Part shown: piece after piece, positions 35,001-43,683 of the stretch
Layout: each line of letters begins with the position of its first letter
How positions within the stretch are numbered: the stretch's first letter is position 1
Origin: Eubacterium sp.
GTDB lineage: Bacteria; Bacillota; Clostridia; Lachnospirales; Lachnospiraceae
Length of the DNA: 64,000 bases
Direction of reading: 5' to 3'
Assembly: GCA_017619835.1 (NCBI GenBank)
Contig: JAFZRN010000039.1
Coordinates: 18,229 to 82,228 of the forward strand
The notes under the pieces: model-generated
What the model was told of the DNA's origin: nothing
What the model saw: only the letters and a program-made list of their open reading frames with translations
The model's database searches: none
Program-made: the position numbers and the translations under genes

Positions 35001-37177
35001 AGGTTGCATTCTACAGTGATGATCTTACTACCGCATATATTGATGGATTTGGAGAGCTGATACCTGTTTCTGCAGGTACTACCAAGATTAGGGCTGAAGT
35101 AAGCATACCGGGTGAATCTGAAGATGAAGCTGAAGTTTATTCAACAGAGCTCAAAGTCAGAGTTACACTGCCTGATGAAAATGATATCAACAATCTTCAG
35201 ACATTACATGAATATGTCAGAGGAACCGATGAAGTATATACTTACACTGACACGAATGCAGATACCGAGTGTATGAACATCTACTTCGATGCAAGATCAT
35301 CTCTGGATATGGAAGACTATATAACTATCCAGGATGGAAAGGGATACTTCTATGGTTTCGAAGACGGACATATTATCACCAAATGGTCCCAGAGTGAAAC
35401 CAAACTCAGTGACTCATTCAGATTTGGCAGTGATGAGAATCCTATACCGAGCGTACTTACGATCTATGATAAGACCATAAAAGTGCATCTTGTATCCAAG
35501 GAAGGTGAAAGATTATCAGATGATCCTGATTATATGGGTGATGACGTCTTCATAATATTCATGGGTTCAAATAAACAGGGTATAAATGGTGTGGATGATC
35601 CTTACAGAACCAGTTATGGCTTCAGTGTCAAGAGAATTGAGACAGGTGCTGCTACTAAAGAGATATCTGTAGAGGATATGGAACTCGACTTCTCAACATA
35701 CAGAACATTTGATAAGCGTCTTAAGGTGACGGTGGATGATGGCGCTATCGATAAGCTTTATTATGTGATTGATGATCCTGATATAGCATATGTAAGTAGC
35801 GAAGGCGTTGTAACCGGAATGCTTGAAGGTGAGACGACCTGCAGAGTATTTACCGCAAATCCCGATAAAAATGTAGAAGCAATAGCAACGATCAACATAG
35901 GTTCTAAACCACTTGTCGGTGCTAAATTCTACAAGCTGGGATTCTGGGGAGAAATCGTAGAGGAAATCACGGATAATCCTGCTGAACTTGAGATAGAGCT
36001 GGGATATAGTACATCACTCTTATACAGAAGGAATCCCTGGAATGCTTCACAGAATATAAGACTGGAAGTGTCTGATGAAGATGGTTTATATGCAAAGACA
36101 TATCTGGATTATTATGGCGATAATACGATTGCAATCTGGGGTGGAGAAGTGGGTGAATATACATTGGATGTATTTATCCCCAATCAGGAGGAACCTATTC
36201 AGACATTTAATGTAAAGATAGTTGAACCTAAGGGTCCTGAAGTTCCCGAACAATATACTACATTTGATCCCGAGAACTTTGCAACAGACGGTAATGATGG
36301 TATCGATCCTACAGAGATCACAGAAGCTGAAATAAAGCATATGGATTATGATAATGATGAATCAATCTACTGGACATATAAGAGAGAAGGCGCAGAATAT
36401 GTAGATATCACATTTGCAAAGAGCTGTGAGCTTGAAAGGAATTGGGACTGGATCTACATCTATGACCTGGAAGGAAATCTGATTGGACATTATACCGGAG
36501 ATAAGGATAATCCGGTTGAAGAAACATGTTTTGCAGGCAAGACCATAAGAGTTCCCGGAGAAGGATTCATTCTGGCCCTTGTATCTGATGATTATAATTA
36601 TGATTCATTCTATGGATTTAAGATCCTGGATATTACTCCTCATTTCAAGAAAGATGAACCTAAAAAAGAGGAACCTAAGGGCGACGAGAAGAAGGATGAC
36701 AAGAAGGATCCGACTGCTACACCGACTCCTACAACCGAAGACAAGACACCTCAGATCGGACAGAGTGTTGTAGTAGGAAAGGCTACATATAAGATCCTTA
36801 CAAAGGATACCGTAGCTTATGTGAAGTCTAATGTTAAGAATCCTAAGTCGGCATCTGTTCCCGCAACAGTTAAGATCAGCGGTAAGACCTATAAGGTTAC
36901 CGAGATTTCAGCGAACGCATTTAAGAATAAGAAGAAGCTGAAGAAGGTTACCGTTGGTAAGAATGTTAAGAAGATCGGCAAGAATGCATTCTACGGCTGT
37001 AAGAAGCTTAAGAAGATCACCATTAAGGGTAAGAATCTTAAGTCAGTAGGTGCAAATGCCATCAAGGGAATCAATAAGAAAGCAGTGATCAAGGTTCCTA
37101 AGGCTAAGCTTAAAGTATATAAGAAACTCTTCAAAAAGAAGACTGGTTACAAGAAGACAATGAAGATAAAAAAATAG
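32087..37177 (+). CDS. Secreted papain-like (C1A) cysteine protease with Ig-like and repeat domains
   Basis: 1,696 residues. Signal peptide 1-30 (ending SVNAA). The C1A peptidase at ~95-340 has the oxyanion Gln105 and Cys111 in QNITGTCWCFS, His284 in GGGHAVAIVGWDD and Asn314 in AWLIKNSWGDIWG, so it should be active. It is followed by a lectin-like/jelly-roll region (~350-510) and several Big_2-type repeats (KIDETVATKVKLDGNI, LITGKIAGETTLTVKYKDN, VVTGMLEGETTCRVFT). A Thr-Pro linker (~1535-1560) leads to a basic leucine-rich BspA-type repeat (NAFKNKKKLKKVTVGKNVKK). The Lys-rich end probably binds the wall. Confidence 0.85.
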   Translation: MRKGGLLLGLKAGVLALCLAASIPFSVNAATVVKPDGTGLDESKMTQEEKEGYELTKKYSKTLPKINPNSHIPSRYFSSRKNKLNRVPDLESKYISKISLPVKDQNITGTCWCFSMLEASEQSILSKSGAKSVDLSEYQESYFIYNQNGDKLGLSNDSVEAPMTEVGGIEYYSLGATVLSGLFSSTKGVGLIDENDAKFTDLIDRLHDEDKAVLSEDYYYNHNKYTVSGIKILDTVKQRNEVKQYIKEYGAAQTSYMHYDECFDYSTYGYYHAEEIPVFWGGGHAVAIVGWDDNYSKDNFAYSPEHDGAWLIKNSWGDIWGLDGYFWMSYDEPSIGSAIFFDLEEADSYDNIYQYDGTLSENIISGYLTGANVFEAQNDEILGYVSFFTVQDKTNYEVSIYKNPANGKPNGGTLLEKLEGSIDHMGYTKLKLKSEYKINKGEKFSVVVKQTVDGKAADIYCDESGDLIYVKNNSVSKPGESYASKDGNTWEDLSASGNKNLRIKAFTRINESVSGSNLSFEKDIYELKIDETVATKVKLDGNIANGKAKFEYSIDDDEIASVDSRGLITGKIAGETTLTVKYKDNQVATTTIKVDFEGSVKTIKISKKSGYATKENPLAVSVGSMNPLEFTVTPKTYKNKVHFEVEALSEGIDPLEVVNSYNACNHIFYKEGLYKVIVSIEDQGDIKGSSEEFYINAKLDSINCGSDISKIAEEPYEPSMSRIYRFSDPDCEGYRFTIEGKIEEGYDFLLVAGLDDPERTDQEIFDGLMTWDGVEGVDLVAEVTGDLGEDYTVTAPYKYVAFLFISDETINGNFKVTKVEPLILPYQISMNKADLTIEAKAGENIEKQISILPEGASLDDIYIDVSDSNIADASFDDGKLVITPNKVGSTTIILGVDTGYDDETDFESEYEEDGSTISGAHIKITVNVTSGKDLPDHLAFVDEDNDEITNITVERNAVTKLGLNSDAWEDYQVAFYSDDLTTAYIDGFGELIPVSAGTTKIRAEVSIPGESEDEAEVYSTELKVRVTLPDENDINNLQTLHEYVRGTDEVYTYTDTNADTECMNIYFDARSSLDMEDYITIQDGKGYFYGFEDGHIITKWSQSETKLSDSFRFGSDENPIPSVLTIYDKTIKVHLVSKEGERLSDDPDYMGDDVFIIFMGSNKQGINGVDDPYRTSYGFSVKRIETGAATKEISVEDMELDFSTYRTFDKRLKVTVDDGAIDKLYYVIDDPDIAYVSSEGVVTGMLEGETTCRVFTANPDKNVEAIATINIGSKPLVGAKFYKLGFWGEIVEEITDNPAELEIELGYSTSLLYRRNPWNASQNIRLEVSDEDGLYAKTYLDYYGDNTIAIWGGEVGEYTLDVFIPNQEEPIQTFNVKIVEPKGPEVPEQYTTFDPENFATDGNDGIDPTEITEAEIKHMDYDNDESIYWTYKREGAEYVDITFAKSCELERNWDWIYIYDLEGNLIGHYTGDKDNPVEETCFAGKTIRVPGEGFILALVSDDYNYDSFYGFKILDITPHFKKDEPKKEEPKGDEKKDDKKDPTATPTPTTEDKTPQIGQSVVVGKATYKILTKDTVAYVKSNVKNPKSASVPATVKISGKTYKVTEISANAFKNKKKLKKVTVGKNVKKIGKNAFYGCKKLKKITIKGKNLKSVGANAIKGINKKAVIKVPKAKLKVYKKLFKKKTGYKKTMKIKK

Positions 37178-37203
37178 CCGAAAACAGTGATTGATCACTA
37201 TGT

Positions 37204-37233
37204 CGGGCCGGGAGAAATCCCGGCTCGATTTTT
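37204..37233 (+). terminator. Strong Rho-independent terminator
   Basis: A 10-bp GC-rich stem with one wobble (CGGGCCGGGA 37204-37213 with TCCCGGCTCG 37218-37227), GAAA tetraloop and ATTTTTA, behind the protease gene. Confidence 0.95.
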
Positions 37234-37234
37234 A

Positions 37235-37264
37235 TCGACATATTTCCGGTTCTCGTGGTATAAT
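37235..37264 (+). promoter_or_regulatory. Probable promoter of murJ
   Basis: TCGACA (37235-37240), an 18-bp spacer and TATAAT (37259-37264), about 44 bases before the murJ start. Confidence 0.6.
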
Positions 37265-37307
37265 ACTAGATTGAGTTATTATGTACTTTTGACTAAAGAG
37301 GTTATCC

Positions 37308-38891
37308 ATGAGCGGGAAAAGAAATCAGACTCAGACCGGTGTCATGAAGGCTGCCGGGATTCTGGTAATAGCGAATCTTCTTTCGAGTATTCTGGGATAT
37401 GCCAGGGACATTATTCTCCTATCCGTTTTTGACGTAAGTCCTGCTACGGATGCTTATAATGCAGCCTTTGTTATTCCGGATCTCATATATACCATACTTG
37501 TAGGTGGTGGCCTTTCAGCCGCCTTTATTCCGGTATTCAGCGGATACATCGCGGAGAAGAAGTATGATGACGGTTTCAAGATGGCAAGTACCGTTCTTAA
37601 TATAGTTGCCATAGTCGCAGCCGTTATCTGTGTCATCGGCGAGATATTTGCACCCCAGATACTTCCTTTTGTAATAAGGGGAATGGTAACATGGGAGCCG
37701 GAGACCATCCAGCTCACGGTAACCCTGACGAGGATCATGTTCTTCCAGTGCTTCTTTATGTGCCTTACCGGTATCTGCATGGGAATCCTTCAGTCATATA
37801 AGGATTTTACGCCGCCATCGATTGGTGCGGTTTTATATAACATTACGATAATCGGTGTGGGAGTGCTTCTCCTTACACTCGGTACCGGAATCGCCGGATT
37901 CTCCATCGGTGTCGTGACCGGTTCCATCGTGAACCTTCTGGTACAGATATTCCCTATCCAGAAGCATGGTTTTAAGTATAGAAGAGTAGTGGATCTTGAT
38001 CACGAGGGCGTGAAGCAGTTCTTCAAGCTTTTTGCCCCGGTGCTTATCGGCATCTCGGTAACCCAGCTGAATCTTGTGGTCAACAAATCATTTGCATCTG
38101 CCCAGGGAAAGGGAATCCTGACCAGTATCACTCAGGCGCAGAGGCTTATGCAGCTTCCGATAAATATCTTCGCGCTGGCAATCGCAATGTCGATCTTCCC
38201 CACTATGGTGGAGCATTTTACAACGGATAATATGGACGAATATAAGAAGGACCTTTCGCTTGGCGTAAGGAACGTATCCTTTATCATCCTTCCCTGTGCA
38301 GTAGGTATGATAGCAGTAAGAGTCCCGCTCGTAAGAGCCATCTATCTTCAGGGTAATTTTTCGCCCGAAAATGTCCCGGTTGTAGCTACGCTTCTTGCAT
38401 TATACTGTATAGGAATGATCGGTTACTCCGTAAGACAGGTCATCCTTCAGGGCTTTTATGCAGTAAAGGAGACCAGGGTTCCGGTGAGGATAAATATATT
38501 TATTCTCTGCCTCAATATGCTGCTTACGGTTTTATTCGTAAGGATATGGAGCGCAAACGGTATCGCGTTTGCTTATTCCGTAGCAGGTCTCGCAAGTATG
38601 TTTATCCAGACCTACTACCTGAGGAAAAAGATCGGATCGATAAGAGGACATGAGATCAAGGATTCCATTATTAAATGCCTTATATGCTGTGCGGTAATGT
38701 TCGTAGTGACGACCGCCTCCATGATCATATTCGAACACTATATATCAGTTGAACTTAAGAGAAATATGCTTCTCGAGCTGATAGTACTTGCCGCCATCGG
38801 CGCCGGCACCTATGTGGTGATGGCTCTCGCACTTAAGATGCAGGAGCTGACCTCCATCCTCGCCGTGATAAAAAGAAGGCTGAGAGGATAG
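37308..38891 (+). CDS. murJ: Lipid II flippase MurJ (MviN family)
   Basis: 527 residues, about 14 membrane segments. MVF-type motifs: ANLLSSILGYARDIILLSVF at the start, AYNAAFVIPDLIYTILVGGG, LSAAFIPVFSGYIAEKKYDD, and PSIGAVLYNITIIGVGVLLL. It moves lipid II across the membrane for peptidoglycan synthesis. Pathway partners are not adjacent here, but vanW and other envelope genes lie downstream on the same strand. Confidence 0.9.
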   Translation: MSGKRNQTQTGVMKAAGILVIANLLSSILGYARDIILLSVFDVSPATDAYNAAFVIPDLIYTILVGGGLSAAFIPVFSGYIAEKKYDDGFKMASTVLNIVAIVAAVICVIGEIFAPQILPFVIRGMVTWEPETIQLTVTLTRIMFFQCFFMCLTGICMGILQSYKDFTPPSIGAVLYNITIIGVGVLLLTLGTGIAGFSIGVVTGSIVNLLVQIFPIQKHGFKYRRVVDLDHEGVKQFFKLFAPVLIGISVTQLNLVVNKSFASAQGKGILTSITQAQRLMQLPINIFALAIAMSIFPTMVEHFTTDNMDEYKKDLSLGVRNVSFIILPCAVGMIAVRVPLVRAIYLQGNFSPENVPVVATLLALYCIGMIGYSVRQVILQGFYAVKETRVPVRINIFILCLNMLLTVLFVRIWSANGIAFAYSVAGLASMFIQTYYLRKKIGSIRGHEIKDSIIKCLICCAVMFVVTTASMIIFEHYISVELKRNMLLELIVLAAIGAGTYVVMALALKMQELTSILAVIKRRLRG

Positions 38892-38931
38892 CCTAAGCCT
38901 GATGACATTTGGATTTTAGAAAGGGTATCAT

Positions 38932-40275
38932 ATGTATAGAGAACTGCCGAAACTGATAATGTTTCGCGAGCTGGGCGAGGACAGCATCCTCGGCAACCTG
39001 GCTGAGATAATCCGCGAGCAGGAGAGCGAGGTCTATGACAAGCTCGAGCTGACGGGGCGCATCTACCGCGAGATCAGAAGGATACTTAGTCTCGGGACTG
39101 ACTACGGTTTTGATAAGAATCTGTGGCACGACTATATTGCCTATGTGCTTGTAACGAACGAGAACCCATTTTCCCTTACATTGGAAAGGCTGGGCTCGGG
39201 TGAAGGCAGCGTGAATTCGATCGTGCTTGGCGATATGAAGGTTTTCAACAAGCTTTTTAACTATGATTTTTCCGGGCTTGAGGAGGCACTTGGGATAGAC
39301 TGCTTCTCCACCATCACAAACTATACGTCGATCCAGAAGCGTACACAGCTTTACAATAGAAATGTCTCCGAAAAGGTCAGAAGCTTAAGCGATACTATCG
39401 CCGAAGAGCTCGGCAAAGCCGGGAAGGTAAGGCTGGATGAAGGCATGACTGCCGCAGTCACGCTCAAGGTGGTATCGGATTTCTATAAGAAGTTCGGTGT
39501 CGGAATGTTCGGGCTGAATACCGCATTCCGTGTGGCGCCGGGAGTTAAGTTTACTCCTATCAACAATACCGACAGCTTCATGCTGGATGACCTCATCGGA
39601 TATGAGATACAGAAGAATAAGCTTCGTGAGAATACAGAGGCCTTCCTTGACGGAAAGCCTGCGAATAACGTGCTTCTCTTCGGAGATGCGGGAACGGGTA
39701 AATCCACCAGCATCAAGGCCCTGATAAATGAGTATCAGGACAGAGGACTTCGTATGATCGAGCTTTATAAGCATCAGATGCACATGCTGTCTTCGGTTAT
39801 CTCGGCAGTTAAGAACAGAAATTACCGCTTTATCATATATATGGATGATCTTTCGTTTGAAGAGGACGAGACCGAGTACAAATACCTGAAAGCCGTTATC
39901 GAAGGCGGCCTCGAAACGAGACCGGATAATGTACTCATATATGCGACGTCAAACAGAAGAAATCTCATCAGAGAGACCTGGAATGATATAAGCGATATCG
40001 AGCTGGATAAACACCGTTCGGATACACTGCAGGAGAAGCTTTCACTCGTAAGCAGATTCGGTATCACGATCCCTTACATGAAGCCGAACAAGAAGCAGTA
40101 TGAAGAGATAGTAAAAGGGCTCGCCGAGAAATCAGGCATCATGGGTGAGGAAGCTTCGGAGACTTCCGGATATACCTATGAGCAGCTCCTCGCCGAAGCC
40201 AATAAATGGAGCGTCGAACATGGTGGAATGTCAGGACGCGCTGCGCGCCAGCTGATCGATTCCCTCACCCGATAA
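38932..40275 (+). CDS. DUF815 AAA-type ATPase
   Basis: 447 residues. Helical N-terminal ~215 residues, then an AAA core: DDLIGYEIQKNKLRENTEAF, Walker A NNVLLFGDAGTGKSTSIKAL, Walker B FIIYMDDLSFEEDE, sensor IYATSNRRNLIRET and an arginine-rich lid. Members (COG2607) are cytoplasmic ATPases of unknown role often near cell-wall genes. The end lies one base before a REP-like repeat. Confidence 0.85.
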   Translation: MYRELPKLIMFRELGEDSILGNLAEIIREQESEVYDKLELTGRIYREIRRILSLGTDYGFDKNLWHDYIAYVLVTNENPFSLTLERLGSGEGSVNSIVLGDMKVFNKLFNYDFSGLEEALGIDCFSTITNYTSIQKRTQLYNRNVSEKVRSLSDTIAEELGKAGKVRLDEGMTAAVTLKVVSDFYKKFGVGMFGLNTAFRVAPGVKFTPINNTDSFMLDDLIGYEIQKNKLRENTEAFLDGKPANNVLLFGDAGTGKSTSIKALINEYQDRGLRMIELYKHQMHMLSSVISAVKNRNYRFIIYMDDLSFEEDETEYKYLKAVIEGGLETRPDNVLIYATSNRRNLIRETWNDISDIELDKHRSDTLQEKLSLVSRFGITIPYMKPNKKQYEEIVKGLAEKSGIMGEEASETSGYTYEQLLAEANKWSVEHGGMSGRAARQLIDSLTR

Positions 40276-40339
40276 TGCAACTCGGGGACGGGAGATCAGT
40301 TGCAAAATGAAACTCGGGGACGGGGAAGAGTTACAAAAT
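40276..40339. repeat. REP-like dispersed repeat, copy B
   Basis: Two units, CAACTCGGGGACGGGAGATC and then GAAACTCGGGGACGGGGAAG, joined by AGTTGCAAAAT, exactly filling the space between the DUF815 stop codon and the nth start. It shares more than 45 bases of near-identical composite sequence with copy A (25915-25964). Confidence 0.8.
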
Positions 40340-40340
40340 C

Positions 40341-40991
40341 ATGACGAAAAAAGAACGGGCGTTAGCCGTATGTGAGAAACTGAATAAAGAGTACGGCACC
40401 GATCTCAGATGTTACCTCAACTATGAGCCGGATAAGCCCTGGCAGCTCCTCTTCGCGACGATAATGTCAGCCCAGTGCACCGACGAAAGAGTAAATATGG
40501 TAACAAAGGAGCTATATAAAAAGTACCCGACCCTCGAAGCAATCGCGTCAGCCGACTTAAAGGAATTCGAGCAGGATATCTTTTCTACGGGCTTTTATCG
40601 TAACAAGGCAAAAAATATAATCGCCTGTGCAAATGTGCTCCTTAATGAATATGATGGAAATGTCCCATCTGACATCGACATACTTACATCCCTTCCCGGC
40701 GTGGGCAGGAAGACTGCAAATGTCATCCGCGGGAATGTATATAACATCCAGTCGATAGTCGTGGACACCCATGTAAAACGTGTATCAAAGCTCCTTGGAC
40801 TTACCGCTTCTGATGATCCGGTCAAGATCGAGATGGAGCTTATGAAGATACTTCCTAAAGAACAGTGGATACTGTATAATTTTCAAGTTATAGCACACGG
40901 AAGAAAGGTGTGTGTATCAGGACGACCCGCCTGTGGCGAGTGCGTACTTAAAGATGTGTGTAAAGGAGGATACCATGGTAGATTTCAGTAA
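40341..40991 (+). CDS. nth: Endonuclease III (DNA glycosylase/AP lyase)
   Basis: 216 residues. It has the helix-hairpin-helix LPGVGRKTANVI, the catalytic Asp in VVDTHVKRVSK and the 4Fe-4S pattern C-x6-C-x2-C-x5-C at the end (VCVSGRPACGECVLKDVC). It removes oxidised pyrimidines. The repeat element in front leaves only a poor ribosome binding site (GGGGAAGAG about 14 bases upstream). The end overlaps the start of a 36-residue membrane peptide in another frame. Confidence 0.92.
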   Translation: MTKKERALAVCEKLNKEYGTDLRCYLNYEPDKPWQLLFATIMSAQCTDERVNMVTKELYKKYPTLEAIASADLKEFEQDIFSTGFYRNKAKNIIACANVLLNEYDGNVPSDIDILTSLPGVGRKTANVIRGNVYNIQSIVVDTHVKRVSKLLGLTASDDPVKIEMELMKILPKEQWILYNFQVIAHGRKVCVSGRPACGECVLKDVCKGGYHGRFQ

Positions 40992-41085
40992 AAAGGCTAC
41001 AAAGAGAACAAGAATTATCGCTGCTATAATCAGCATTCTTCTCGTAGTTGGAATGGTAATCGGATTACTTGTTTCAATTCTGTAG
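40975..41085 (+). CDS. Small single-helix membrane protein (36 residues)
   Basis: ATG 40975 to TAG 41083-41085, in a different frame from nth and overlapping its last 17 bases. AAAGGAGG lies about 7 bases upstream, one of the strongest sites here. The peptide is a basic head (MVDFSKKATKRTRIIAA) and one membrane helix (IISILLVVGMVIGLLVSIL), similar in shape to DUF4044-type proteins. It is too short for standard gene finders. Function unknown; translationally coupled to nth and upstream of vanW. Confidence 0.75.
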   Translation: MVDFSKKATKRTRIIAAIISILLVVGMVIGLLVSIL

Positions 41086-41112
41086 ATTAAAAAACCAGTG
41101 AGGAAAATCAAA

Positions 41113-42681
41113 ATGATAAGTTTGAAAAAAGTAACTAAATCGGCATTTGCAATCCTGCTTGCTGCCGTAATGGTAGTCGAGGCTTCGCCCCTTGCGGTAA
41201 AGGCCAAGGCCACCAAAGAGGTCACCATCAAGGATAATATATCCATCAACGGGATCGACCTCGGCGGTATGAGCTATGACGAGGCCGTCGCAAAGCTCGG
41301 AGGCGCAAATGATTTCTCGGAGACAGCTGTAACACTTACAAGCGAATACGGCGATGTCGTTACCACTCTCGGAGACATCGGCCTCAGCGATAATACTGCA
41401 GAGGTAGTCGAGGAAGCTCTCGAATATGCTAATTCCGGAAATATTCTCGAAAGATACAGAGACACCAAGCTCCTTGAAAAAGAACCCCTCGAGCTTACCG
41501 TCAAAAAGACTGTCAGCAGCAGCATAATCGGCCAGATGATCGAGAATAATCTCGGTGAAGCCATGATGGGAGACGGAAGCTACAGCCTCTCAAAGGATGG
41601 CGGCGAGATCAAGGTAACAGTCGAAGGTAATTCCGTAAGTGCCGATGCAAATGCGATAGAGGAAGCGGTTGAGGACATCATCAATAAGGAAGGTTACTCC
41701 GGATCGGATGTGAATACTAAGATCATCCTTGCCGATAATTCCGAAAATGAGCGCGTTAAGCAGCTTTCAAGAATCAAGGACCTGCTGGGAACCTATACGA
41801 CCAGCTATTCATCCAGCGGACCTGCCAGAAAGACAAATGTCCAGAGAGCGGCATCTCTTGTTAACGGACACGTTCTCTACCCCGGAGAACAGATATCCGT
41901 TTATAACTGTATATCCCCTATCGAGATGAGCAATGGTTACGAGCTTGCACATGCATATGTGGGAACAGAGGTTGTCGACAGCCCCGGCGGCGGTGTATGC
42001 CAGGTTGCAACAACACTTTATAACGCAGTACTTCGTGCCGAGCTTGAGGTTATCCAGAGAAACTGCCACTCCATGAGAGTTACATACGTTCCCATATCGG
42101 CAGATGCTGCCATCGCAGGCGGCGTATTCGACCTTAAGTTCAGGAATAACCTCGATGCCCCGATCTATATCGAATCGGGCTGGGACGGTGCAAACCTTAC
42201 CTTCAGCATCTATGGTGAGGAATACAGACCTGCAAACAGAAAGATTGAATTCGAATCAGTCCAGACCGGTGTCATCAATCCTCCTGCAGAGCCTATCTAT
42301 ACAGAGGACAAATCCCTTCCTCCCGGAACGGAGATGGTAGTTGCCCAGGCAGTTACCGGATATACCGGTGAGCTCTGGAAGCATGTTTATATAGACGGAG
42401 TCCTGACTGAATCCATCCTTATCAATTCCAGCAAATATCAGAATTCACCTGCCAAGATCGCAGTGAATACTGATGAAGAGGAAGAAGACGAGGATAAGGA
42501 TAAGGAAAAGAAGAAAATGAAGAAGAAAAAGAAAGAAAAGTCCGAGGATAATACGGAGGCTACCACAGAGAAGAAGAAGGAAGAGAAGACGGAAGCTCCT
42601 ACCGAGAAACCGACCGAAGAGCCTACCGAAGCACCGACCGAAGCTCCTGTTGATCCACCTGAGGACGGAAACGAAGAATAA
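41113..42681 (+). CDS. VanW family protein with signal peptide and acidic/Lys-rich tail
   Basis: 522 residues from ATG 41113 (GAGGA seven bases upstream; GTG 41098 rejected). Signal or anchor segment FAILLAAVMVVEASPLAVKA, then a peptidoglycan-binding-like region (INGIDLGGMSYDEAVAKLGG). The VanW domain at ~250-390 contains YPGEQISVYNCISPI, PGGGVCQVATTLYNAV and RNCHSMRVTYVP. The C-terminus is low complexity: charged Lys/Glu runs, then Glu-Ala-Pro-Thr repeats (TEEPTEAPTEAPVDPPED). Extracytoplasmic, cell-wall associated; biochemical role unknown. Confidence 0.88.
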   Translation: MISLKKVTKSAFAILLAAVMVVEASPLAVKAKATKEVTIKDNISINGIDLGGMSYDEAVAKLGGANDFSETAVTLTSEYGDVVTTLGDIGLSDNTAEVVEEALEYANSGNILERYRDTKLLEKEPLELTVKKTVSSSIIGQMIENNLGEAMMGDGSYSLSKDGGEIKVTVEGNSVSADANAIEEAVEDIINKEGYSGSDVNTKIILADNSENERVKQLSRIKDLLGTYTTSYSSSGPARKTNVQRAASLVNGHVLYPGEQISVYNCISPIEMSNGYELAHAYVGTEVVDSPGGGVCQVATTLYNAVLRAELEVIQRNCHSMRVTYVPISADAAIAGGVFDLKFRNNLDAPIYIESGWDGANLTFSIYGEEYRPANRKIEFESVQTGVINPPAEPIYTEDKSLPPGTEMVVAQAVTGYTGELWKHVYIDGVLTESILINSSKYQNSPAKIAVNTDEEEEDEDKDKEKKKMKKKKKEKSEDNTEATTEKKKEEKTEAPTEKPTEEPTEAPTEAPVDPPEDGNEE

Positions 42682-42682
42682 T

Positions 42683-43666
42683 ATGAAGGGAACAGCTCCG
42701 GGAAGAATCCTGAATAGAAGTATAGTTAAGCATATTCCCGCATACGGTGCGGGGAGAGCCTGTGCCGGCCGCGATTACTCGATCCTCGAAGAGGATAACG
42801 GGTCAGGTCAGGCAGTGGTTCTTGCCGAGGGCTATTCCGTGGATTCCGTAGTCGCATATCTTCGCGCGGCCAATAATCTTGCCACTTCAGGCGCCGCCGC
42901 AGATAAGATTACGGTTAATATAGTTGCGGGAAAGGATACTCCCGAAAATGTCTTCAGAAGCGAAATGCTTAAGCTTACAGACTATGCCCGCAGCAAGAAT
43001 ATCAGGATAATAGGTGGCAATACCGTTTATTCGGGTCAGGGTTCGGAGGCTGCCTTTACGGTCACAGCCTACGGAAAGACCCCGGCCGAAACCTTAAAAA
43101 AGCTTACCCGGATGCCGGAAGAATGCGATAAGCTGGTTATCTTCGGCAATGTGGGTGAGTATGGCGCGAGCGTTATCGCGGCCGAAAAAAGAGAAGAATT
43201 AAAGAAAAGATTTCCGGAGAGCTATATGGAGTGCTATAACTTTCCGGCAGAAAAACTTGATATAACTCACGCTGCAAAGTGCCTCATAGAAGCGGGCGCA
43301 GTCATGCTTCATGACATTTCCTTCGGCGGAGTCTTCAGGGCACTCCATGATATAGCAGAATATTCGGGCCTCGGCCTCGAGATCCTGCATGAGAATGTTC
43401 CGATAAAACAGAGTACCATCGAGCTTACGGAATACTTTAACATCAATCCTTACATGCTTCTCGGAACCGGAGGGCTTATCGCAGTCGTTAAGCCTGATCT
43501 TCCCGAAAATGTTTTGGAAGAGATTGAACAGAAAACAAAGACTCCCTGTCGCATGGCGGGAAGGCTTACCAAAGAAAGACAAGTGACTATAACTTCCGAA
43601 GTTTATCAGATGAGAAGATCCATCGGACTATATGAGGAGGACGAGATATATAAGGTCTTAAAGTAA
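42683..43666 (+). CDS. AIR synthase-related (HypE/PurM-like) protein
   Basis: 327 residues from ATG 42683, one base behind the vanW stop codon. A PurM/HypE-like fold is suggested by GKDTPENVFRSEMLKLTDYA, then the C-terminal AIRS_C unit with ITHAAKCLIEAGAVMLHDIS, GGVFRALHDIAEYSGLGLEI and MLLGTGGLIAVVKPD. Members bind ATP and thiol or amide substrates. It resembles hydrogenase-maturation-factor-like AIRS proteins common in Clostridia, with no hydrogenase genes nearby. Confidence 0.8.
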   Translation: MKGTAPGRILNRSIVKHIPAYGAGRACAGRDYSILEEDNGSGQAVVLAEGYSVDSVVAYLRAANNLATSGAAADKITVNIVAGKDTPENVFRSEMLKLTDYARSKNIRIIGGNTVYSGQGSEAAFTVTAYGKTPAETLKKLTRMPEECDKLVIFGNVGEYGASVIAAEKREELKKRFPESYMECYNFPAEKLDITHAAKCLIEAGAVMLHDISFGGVFRALHDIAEYSGLGLEILHENVPIKQSTIELTEYFNINPYMLLGTGGLIAVVKPDLPENVLEEIEQKTKTPCRMAGRLTKERQVTITSEVYQMRRSIGLYEEDEIYKVLK

Positions 43667-43683
43667 GACCGCTGACTAAAGTT

